Shown here piece after piece: positions 16,669-23,438 of a DNA stretch of 64,000 nucleotides. The stretch lies in NCBI RefSeq assembly GCF_009928485.1, contig NZ_JAABNP010000002.1:124001-188000 (forward strand), given 5' to 3'. The DNA comes from Clostridium sp. C2-6-12. Lineage in GTDB: Bacteria > Bacillota > Clostridia > Clostridiales > Clostridiaceae. The notes below the pieces were generated by a model. It saw only the letters and a list, made by a program, of their open reading frames with translations, made no database searches and was not told the DNA's origin. The first letter of the stretch is position 1, and every line of letters begins with the position of its first letter. Made by a program: the position numbers and the translations under genes.

Positions 16669-18318
16669 ATGAAAGCTGCCATTTACTCACGTAAATCGAA
16701 GTTTAAAGAAGAAGGCGAAAGTATAGAAAACCAAATTAAAATGTGTATTGAATATGCTGAAAAAAATCTAGGTATAACGGAATATGATATTTATGAAGAT
16801 GAAGGTTTCAGTGGTAAAAATACGGATAGACCTAACTTTCAAAAAATGATGCGAAAAATCGAAAACAAAGAATACTCACATTTCATATGTTATAGACTTG
16901 ATAGAGCATTTAGAAATGTAGCAGACTATTCACATAATATGAATGTCTTTAATCAGTACAATACAGACTTTATTAGCATAAAAGAACAGTTTGATACAAC
17001 TACCGCAATGGGTAGAGCTATGATGAATGTTTCAGCTACTTTTGCCCAACTTGAAAGAGAAACAACAGCTGAGCGTATAAGAGATAATCTTAAAGAATTA
17101 AGCAAAACTGGCAGATGGCTTGGTGGTCCTGCTCCCCTTGGATATGAATCTATTGAAGTCGAAAATAACGATCTACGAGGGAAAAGTAGAAAGAAACACA
17201 TACTTCAAATAGTTGAAAATAAAGCCAATATAGTTAAACTAGTATTTCAATTATTTATTAAACATAAGAGTTTTCAAGGAGTAAGCTTAGTATTAGATAG
17301 ACAGGGTATTTATAGTCGTAAAGGCAGCTTATTTTCTAGAGATCTTGTCAGACAAATTATAAATAGTCCTGTGTATGTTATAGCTGATAATACTATTCTT
17401 GACTTTTTTAAAGAGAATAATTGTGAAATTTATTTAAGCAATTCTCTTAATGGTTTAAATGGTATCATGCCCTATAATCGTCGTAAAGAAAATGGCAGTT
17501 ATGCTCCAATTAATGATTGGATAATCGCTATTGGTGAACACCCTGGAATTATATCTAGCTCTGATTGGATTGAATGTCAGAACATATGCAAAGAAATTAA
17601 ATTAAAAGCATCAAATAGGCAATGCACAAGTCAAAATGCTCTATTAAGTGGTTTGGTCATTTGTGGACATTGTGGCTCAGGTATGGCTCCAAGAAAACAA
17701 GTATATAAAGCTGCAAATGGTGATAAAGGTATGTATAGATACTATAGTTGCAACTTAAAAAATAAATCTGGAACTAGATGCGATAATATATCATTGAATG
17801 CATATGATGCTGAGGATTACGTAGTTAATAAAATTAAAAATATAACAAAGGCTGAAATTTTAGATATTTATTTAGATTCTAAACATAAAGCTACTATAAA
17901 AACTAATAACAACGGTTTGATTAATAGTTTAAAAAAGCAAATTGAAGATAATAAAAAAGCTTTGAGTAGCCTTTCTAGAAAAGTAGCAAAATTAGATGAA
18001 GATAACGATGATGATAAAGAAATAATCGCTACTTATGAAGATGAAATAAAAGCAATTCGTAAAGAAAATAAAAAATTAGAAGAACAAATTATAAAACTAG
18101 AATCCGAAAATGAAAACATACTTGACGTTAAAAAAGACATTTCTAAAATATTTGAACTATATGATAATTTTAAAAAGTTTTATGACTTTACTGAAGATTT
18201 TGATGATAAAAAAAGACTTATAGCTAGTGTTGTTAAATTTGTAGTTTGGGATAGTGATGCCAACAAATTAGAATTAATCCCTGTAGGTTCTAATCTCACG
18301 CGTAAGGACTATGGGTAA
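16669..18318 (+). CDS. Large serine recombinase (prophage integrase)
   Basis: The 549-aa enzyme integrates and excises the prophage. The resolvase domain (residues 1-150) has the catalytic Ser in 'AIYSRKS', the 'YEDEGFSGKNTDRP' and 'ICYRLDRAFR' motifs and 'AQLERETTAERI'. A recombinase domain (about 165-300), a zinc ribbon ('VICGHCGSGMAPR', about 330) and a long coiled coil (about 425-515) follow, as in phiC31-type and SprA-type integrases. Its stop codon lies about 20 bp from the point where chromosomal cotJC sequence begins, the usual integrase-att arrangement. The ribosome-binding site is AAGGAAGG. It is preceded by the repressor on the same strand. Confidence 0.95.
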   Translation: MKAAIYSRKSKFKEEGESIENQIKMCIEYAEKNLGITEYDIYEDEGFSGKNTDRPNFQKMMRKIENKEYSHFICYRLDRAFRNVADYSHNMNVFNQYNTDFISIKEQFDTTTAMGRAMMNVSATFAQLERETTAERIRDNLKELSKTGRWLGGPAPLGYESIEVENNDLRGKSRKKHILQIVENKANIVKLVFQLFIKHKSFQGVSLVLDRQGIYSRKGSLFSRDLVRQIINSPVYVIADNTILDFFKENNCEIYLSNSLNGLNGIMPYNRRKENGSYAPINDWIIAIGEHPGIISSSDWIECQNICKEIKLKASNRQCTSQNALLSGLVICGHCGSGMAPRKQVYKAANGDKGMYRYYSCNLKNKSGTRCDNISLNAYDAEDYVVNKIKNITKAEILDIYLDSKHKATIKTNNNGLINSLKKQIEDNKKALSSLSRKVAKLDEDNDDDKEIIATYEDEIKAIRKENKKLEEQIIKLESENENILDVKKDISKIFELYDNFKKFYDFTEDFDDKKRLIASVVKFVVWDSDANKLELIPVGSNLTRKDYG

Positions 18319-18348
18319 CTTTGCATTTAGGTCGCCTGAGCAGAAGAA
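18319..18348. other. Right attachment junction (prophage | cotJC)
   Basis: Prophage sequence ends and cotJC coding sequence begins here. The frame of the cotJC remnant is closed by TGA at 18337-18339, directly before the codons GCA GAA GAA ATG for the A-E-E-M-A-H metal-binding segment, so the crossover lies at or just left of about 18340. The core cannot be fixed without the left junction, which is outside the window. Confidence 0.75.
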
Positions 18349-18723
18349 ATGGCACACGTAGAAATAATTGCAACTATGGTATATCAACTAATGGAAAATG
18401 CTACTGTTGAAGAAATAAAGAAGGCTGGTCTTGCTGGACACTATGCTGATCACAGAAAAGCTTTATTCTATACAGATGCTACAGGCAACCCATGGACAGC
18501 AACTTACATTCAAGCCAAAGGCGATGCTGTTGCAGATTTACATGAAGATATGGCTGCTGAGCAAAAAGCTAGAGCAACTTATGAAAATTTAATTAACTTA
18601 ACTGATGAACACGAAATAAAAGAAATTTTAAAATTCTTAAGAGAAAGAGAAGTTGTTCATTACCAAAGATTTGGAGAATGCTTACAGCATGTAGAAGACT
18701 CTGGATGTATGATGAAAAAATAA
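18340..18723 (+). pseudogene. cotJC: 3' part of cotJC (spore-coat manganese catalase), split by the prophage
   Basis: The frame encodes the C-terminal two thirds of CotJC, a manganese-catalase-like spore coat protein: 'EEMAHVEIIATMVYQL', 'GNPWTATYIQAKGDAVADL', 'MAAEQKARATYENLINL' and 'FLREREVVHYQRFGE'. CotJC is normally about 190 aa, so roughly the first 65 residues are missing, and the break falls at the EE-x-A-H Mn-ligand motif. The remaining sequence is intact to its stop, with no decay, which suggests selection or a recent insertion. The 5' part should lie at the left end of the prophage, outside the window. Precise excision would restore the gene. Confidence 0.9.
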
Positions 18724-18792
18724 GTTTTATTCTTTAATGATAAATATTCATTTTAAAACAAGATTATATGATAATGAAATTGTTTTAAAGGA

Positions 18793-18835
18793 AAGAACTG
18801 CCTCAAATAGCTGTATCTGTTTGAGGCAGTTCTTA
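18793..18835 (+). repeat. Palindromic repeat copy 1 (terminator-like)
   Basis: A hairpin with arms AAGAACTGCCTCAAA/TTTGAGGCAGTTCTT and loop containing CTGTATCT lies after cotJC. Near-identical copies occur at 20658 and 22930. Confidence 0.75.
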
Positions 18836-18849
18836 ATTTATGAATAATA

Positions 18850-19200
18850 ATATAGAGTTTTGGGGGTATTCTCTGACGGCACATTCAAAAAAGTTTGTAA
18901 ACAGAACAAGAACCCATTAGAACTAGAAAGCTCTTATAGTGAGTGCTAAAAATTAAATCACAAGTAGTGGCTGTTGTAAGCAAGAGACCATTATATTACC
19001 ATTACTAACCGTAGAACACTTCTGATAAAACCTACTGTGTTTTCCCTTTGTTCAGAATGTGCTAGTAGGTTAACCTAACGCTGAAGTTATAAACATAAGT
19101 AGTAATAGTGCTCTCCCAGCATTCGTTGATAAAATATATAGCAGTGGTGTGTAAGTATGAGTGTTATTATGTTTTACTGCATTAAGTGCCACAAGATAGC
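18850..19200. ncRNA. Candidate structured RNA between cotJC and the CPBP gene
   Basis: No ORF of note lies in this 350-bp stretch, which is visibly less AT-rich than its flanks. Complementary segments include 18864-18872 with 18909-18915, 18963-18970 with 18999-19006, 19029-19036 with 19074-19081, and 19017-19025 with 19052-19061; the last two pairs cross, as in a pseudoknot. Read on the plus strand these would give a compact RNA. I cannot assign a class (a large clostridial RNA such as raiA is one option to test), nor be certain of the strand. Confidence 0.4.
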
Positions 19201-19258
19201 TAGCAAACTCCATTAATGCAATCCACTAATCTATATATCTATTACACCTGATATGTAC

Positions 19259-19984
19259 TTATATCAATAGTGTCATATATGACACCACATCTATAAATTG
19301 AGCTAAGCAATGGACTAATATTCCTAATTTTAGAGAGTCTTTTTTATATACAAAATAGTATAATGGTAACATTGTAGCAATCTTTGTAATAATAGACCAA
19401 GGTGAATAAAAATGGTAACCTGAAAATAATATAACATTAAATAGGACACTATATTTTCCCATCCACTTCATTCGAGCTAGTAAAAATCCTCTGAAGTAAA
19501 GCTCCTCAATAATTGGTACTATAAGTGTAAGAATGAAAAAGTTTACTAAAATTGCTATAATGATATATTTTTTACTAAACAGACTCATATCTTGGACAAA
19601 ATTATACCAACTTGGAATCCAACAAAATACAGTTTTTAATAAATAATTTTCAAGTGGCTTTACAGCAATTAAAAGTATCCCTCCTACTATAAGCGATAAA
19701 AGAGAGTAAAGTATAAATACTTTAAACTTCAACGTACCTTTTAAACCTAGTATTTTAAATATATTAAAAGTTCCTTCTTCTTTCTTTGCCACATAAAACA
19801 GATATCCAAGTTCTATAGGAATTGTTGAGAAAATTGTAGAAAAGCATAATATAACTATCTTGGGATATTCCTCTAAAATTCCCATCTTTGAAAAAAATAT
19901 ATACATAATGCTTAGCACAATGCCAGGAAACAAATGAAGAAATATAAGTTTCCATATGCTTCTGATTTCTTTATCTACGTTCAT
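19259..19984 (-). CDS. CPBP family intramembrane protease
   Basis: The 241-aa polytopic membrane protein has about seven hydrophobic segments and the CPBP (Abi) motifs: 'EELYFRGFLLARM' (about residues 160-172, the EExxxR glutamate pair), a His region 'FSGYHFYSPW' and 'GILVHCLAQFIDV'. These enzymes cleave or process membrane substrates; many bacterial members are unassigned and some protect against bacteriocins. The start has AAGGAG upstream and overlaps the preceding small ORF by 4 bp. No bacteriocin-like gene is evident beside it. Confidence 0.88.
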   Translation of the reverse strand: MNVDKEIRSIWKLIFLHLFPGIVLSIMYIFFSKMGILEEYPKIVILCFSTIFSTIPIELGYLFYVAKKEEGTFNIFKILGLKGTLKFKVFILYSLLSLIVGGILLIAVKPLENYLLKTVFCWIPSWYNFVQDMSLFSKKYIIIAILVNFFILTLIVPIIEELYFRGFLLARMKWMGKYSVLFNVILFSGYHFYSPWSIITKIATMLPLYYFVYKKDSLKLGILVHCLAQFIDVVSYMTLLI

Positions 19985-20169
19985 ACGTCATTTCTCCTTA
20001 AATTTTTAATTACCATAATATAGTAGCACTTATAGTCCCACATTTCTAGAGTAATTAACAAGTCACCAATAAAACATCCATAGGCCTTGATTCTTAGTTC
20101 TGCAAAGGATTGATTTATAAGGAATTCAACTAAATAATTTGTTGGTATGTACAGTTTAGAGCCATACAC
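19981..20169 (-). CDS. Small hypothetical protein upstream of the CPBP protease
   Basis: A 62-codon frame ends in an ATGA overlap with the CPBP gene, and AAGGTG lies 6 nt before its ATG, so translation is plausible. The product has a hydrophobic stretch (about residues 33-53) but resembles nothing I know. It might be a leader-type peptide coupled to the protease. It could also be a chance frame. Confidence 0.4.
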   Translation of the reverse strand: MYGSKLYIPTNYLVEFLINQSFAELRIKAYGCFIGDLLITLEMWDYKCYYIMVIKNLRRNDV

Positions 20170-20186
20170 ATCACCTTGTTGTTCTT

Positions 20187-20246
20187 ATATGATTGCAGTA
20201 GAGCAAAAGCTAGAGCATTTTATGAAAATATAATAAACTTAACTTA
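20187..20246 (+). pseudogene. Vestigial cotJC-like fragment
   Basis: About 60 bp closely resemble cotJC positions 18545-18605: both contain GAGCAAAA(A)GCTAGAGCA, then TTATGAAAAT and TTAACTTAA. The copy here has lost one A, which shifts the frame, and it has further substitutions. It carries no usable ORF, so it is a degraded remnant of a second cotJC-like sequence. Confidence 0.6.
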
Positions 20247-20561
20247 AGTGCATAATTGTTTATATTCTATTTCAATACTTATCAATTCTATTTCACCACT
20301 ACCTACTGGCAAATCTAAAATAGTATCATTACCATAAGTTTTATTTATCAGTCTAGCTCTAGTTGTATCATCTGAATTATTTCCCTCTTTATATAAGAAT
20401 ATAGCTACTTCCTTTTCAAGATTGCACATAATAACATCTTCAACTTTATATATTTCATCTTTATATTGTAATGTCATTTTTATTATTGTTTTATTAAATT
20501 CTGTACCTATTATCTTCTCAGATTTAGTTGCTTTTTCTGAATCAAACTTATCCATTGACAT
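20244..20561 (-). CDS. Hypothetical cytosolic protein
   Basis: I do not recognise this 105-aa acidic protein. It is predicted to be mostly beta ('GTEFNKTIIKMTLQYKDEIY', 'KEVAIFLYKEGN', 'GSGEIELISIEIEY') with no membrane segment. The ATG at 20561 follows AAGGAAGTG; the frame opens six codons earlier. It is a single gene between the cotJC vestige and a palindromic repeat. Confidence 0.65.
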   Translation of the reverse strand: MSMDKFDSEKATKSEKIIGTEFNKTIIKMTLQYKDEIYKVEDVIMCNLEKEVAIFLYKEGNNSDDTTRARLINKTYGNDTILDLPVGSGEIELISIEIEYKQLCT

Positions 20562-20657
20562 GATAATCACTTCCTTCAATATTACTAACCAAATTATACT
20601 ACAAAAAGCTTTCGAATTTAAACCATCTTATAAATCAGAAAGTCACTATATAAAGAA

Positions 20658-20700
20658 AAGAACTGCCTCAAACAACTGTGTCTGTTTGGGTCAGTTCTTA
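20658..20700 (-). repeat. Palindromic repeat copy 2 (terminator of the chemotaxis receptor)
   Basis: The same hairpin sequence family as at 18793 and 22930, with arms based on AAGAACTGCCTCAAA. On the minus strand it lies just after the receptor stop codon and is followed by a T-rich tail. Confidence 0.75.
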
Positions 20701-20726
20701 TGTTTAAAAGTTTACTAGTTATTAAA

Positions 20727-22440
20727 TTATACTTTAAATTTATTTATCATCTCATTTAGTTTTTCCGCAAGTTCAGCTTGATTTTGAGCTGTTTTTGCTA
20801 CTTGTTCTATTGCTTTTGTTGTATCATTAATGCTCTCATTTATAGTTTCAGTATTCTCTGATGATTTTTGAGCAGTTTCTGCTGTATTTTGTATTGCCTC
20901 ACTTACTTGATTTATTGTTGCAGTAAGTTCCTCTGACATTGATGCTATTTCTTCAGACATAACTGTTACAAAATCTGCATCATTATAATATTGATCTCCT
21001 ATATTTTTCATTTCTTCGAATTGTGGATATACATTTTCAAGTATGAAATTTAAGACATCCTTGCTATTATCAGAAAGATTTTTAAATGCTTCTTGCACTT
21101 TTGTAATTGTATCTTTTATATTTGTTACTGCTTCTGACGATTGTTCTGCAAGTTTTCTAACTTCATCAGCTACAACTGCAAATCCTCGTCCCTTTTCTCC
21201 AGCTCTTGCTGCTTCTATAGCTGCATTAAGTGCAAGTAAATTAGTTTGATCAGCTATACTAGCTATAGTATCTGCCATTAATTTTATATTATCTACTATC
21301 TTTCCATCTTCAATAGCTTTTAATCCCTTTTCTTTCTTTTCTTCATATAGCTTTCTTGTTTCTTTAACCGATAATTCACCTTTACTTTTAACATCTACAG
21401 CTCTTTCTTTAGATTCGTTAGCATTACTGTTGCCTTGAGTTGCCTTATTAGCTAATATTGTAACATTAGATTCAACTTCTTCAATTGAAGCACTTATTTC
21501 TTCTGCTGCAGCACTTGTTTCTTGTACATCATTTTTAATATTTCTTAATGCCAATTCTATATTATCTGCTTTTGCAGAAATTTCTTGAACTGTAACAAAG
21601 AGTTCTTCACTTGATGAAGTAATATCTTGAGATTTTTCAATAATTTCTTTTATTAAAACACTGATGTCATTTTTCATTAAAAATAATGCATTAGTTAATT
21701 CACCAATTTCATCTTTGCGATTTAAAAGTCTTTCTGGAATAATCTCTGTAAAATCTCTGTTAGCTAAAACTTTTATTGATTCTACAGCTTCCTTAAGTGG
21801 GTTTGATATTGTTCTTGAAATAACTACTGATAAAATACTTCCTATTATTAATGATATTAAACCTAAGAATATAAATATTTTTATTGAAGCATTAAAATCA
21901 TTATTATTCTTATCATTAATTTCAGCTGCACTCTTAGCATTATATAAACCTAATTCTTTTAGAGAACTTTGATATTCTTCTTCAGTATTTTCAATAGCTT
22001 TGAATTTTTGAAAAGCTTCATCTTGCTTTCCTTCCATAGCTAATTCTATTATCTCATTTCTTGTTTCTCTATATTTATTCAGAGCATTTTCAATAGTTAA
22101 TACTTTATCTGATTCAAATTTATCTAGCTTAGTTTTTTTATACATTTGCCAGTTTTCATCAAATATTTTAGTTCTCTCTTGAATATCATTTATCTTTTTA
22201 TTTTGTTCTTCTTTGTTATTTGTACTTAAAATTATATAAAATAAATCGCCTTCTATGGCTCTAGCATTAGCTCTATTTTCATTTAACTGTTGTATTGGTA
22301 ATAATTCTTCATTATAAATTTGTAATACTGTCATGTGCTTTTAAATTATAATAGTATCCTGCCCCACCTATAAAGATAATTAGTAAAATCATAACTGATG
22401 AAAATAAGAAAAGTTTATTTTTAACCTTTAAATTATTCAT
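20727..22440 (-). pseudogene. Methyl-accepting chemotaxis protein, frameshifted near the N-terminus
   Basis: The reading frame to 22334 encodes 535 aa: a four-helix-bundle sensor, a second membrane segment ('[20 protein letters not shown]', about residues 152-171), HAMP, and the signalling hairpin tip ('[20 protein letters not shown]'). It lacks a first membrane helix and a ribosome-binding site. Both are present in another frame: GGGAGG and ATG at 22440 encode 'MNNLKVKNKLFLFSSVMILL' and continue to about 22320, where the frames join. Restoring one TA in TTTATAATG (about 22312-22318) would give an unbroken receptor. It is thus a disrupted gene, a phase-variable tract, or a sequencing error. 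Confidence 0.85.
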
Positions 22441-22929
22441 TATAACCATTCCTCCCTATATTTAACTATCCATTTTTAAGTTTAACTTCAACTTATATCA
22501 CTCCTAAGTTGAAATTTTTTGCATTATTTCATTTTTCTATATATTTAAATCCAACTATATACAATTTTATTGTGGTTCTATAATAATTACTATTTTTGCT
22601 TTTTTTATTTCAATAATTATTGTTAAATAATATTAATTATTGATTATATACATAATAACATGAAATTTTTATAAAAACAACACTTTTTTTGTCAAAATAT
22701 ATAAAATTTTAATTTACAAAATAATATTTATTATTTATGTTAAGTTATTCATATTTAGTGACTATTACAAAAAGTTACTTACAAAAAACAAAGTATGCAT
22801 TGAGAGTTAGATCTTTTTCTCTTAAATAAATGTTTTTTGATTTTACAGTCTTTTTTCTGTTTTACTTATTATTTTAATCTCAAAGTAGTACTTTTAAAAC
22901 AACCTACTAATCCTAAAATTATTGCAAAA
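22441..22929. other. AT-rich non-coding interval
   Basis: I see no gene here. A 9-bp hairpin (TTCAACTTA/TAAGTTGAA at 22487-22513) followed by a T-run on the plus strand lies upstream of the receptor gene. The rest is low-complexity A/T sequence that probably holds the receptor promoter. Confidence 0.6.
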
Positions 22930-22972
22930 AAGAACTGCCCCAAGTAGCTGTATCTACTCAAGGCAGTTCTTA
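22930..22972 (-). repeat. Palindromic repeat copy 3 (terminator)
   Basis: Third copy of the AAGAACTGCC palindrome. On the minus strand it follows the 54-aa gene and ends in a run of T, so it works as that gene's terminator. Confidence 0.78.
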
Positions 22973-22982
22973 TGTTAAGTCA

Positions 22983-23147
22983 TTAACTTAGTTGTTTTTC
23001 TAATTGTTCTAAGTCCCTTATAACCATGTTAATGACTTCGATTTTAGATTTAGCATATTCATTCTTAGGTAACCATTTTAACCCACATTCTAATGATTCC
23101 TTTGTACTTCTGTACTCCTGTAATAATTGTGCTACGTTTTCTACCAT
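22983..23147 (-). CDS. Small hypothetical protein (54 aa)
   Basis: The frame encodes an acidic, helical protein ('MVENVAQLLQEYRSTKESLE', 'KWLPKNEYAKSKIEVINMV') of the kind often seen as small clostridial cytosolic proteins. It is followed by a strong terminator. The start is supported by position rather than a clear ribosome-binding site. The regular pattern of polar and apolar residues argues that it is a real gene, but I cannot name it. Confidence 0.6.
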   Translation of the reverse strand: MVENVAQLLQEYRSTKESLECGLKWLPKNEYAKSKIEVINMVIRDLEQLEKQLS

Positions 23148-23438
23148 ACCCAAAACCACTTCCCTCTCTTATTTAATTGGTAATACTATTTCTTTACCAA
23201 ATTTTATAATCTTTTACTTCTATAGTATTCCCAACACCTCCTAAAAATATAATTATCTTTAAAAGACTTATATATTTTTATGAACTTATTATACCATATA
23301 TTACATATAAATTACATATTTAAGAAATAAAAATAGAAAGTTTTTTTCTAGAAAATAAATCAAATAACGATATTTTTATTCATTATTCTTACTATATCGC
23401 ATAATTTTTCTTGGAATATTTTGGATTAATGATTGTTT

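Noticed and set aside
16669..18348. Integration into a tRNA gene, the usual phage target
   Set aside because: No tRNA sequence lies at the junction; the flank is clearly cotJC coding sequence.
19270..19285. Perfect 16-bp palindrome GTGTCATATATGACAC
   Set aside because: It lies within the last codons of the CPBP protease gene, has no loop for a terminator and no second copy; probably chance.
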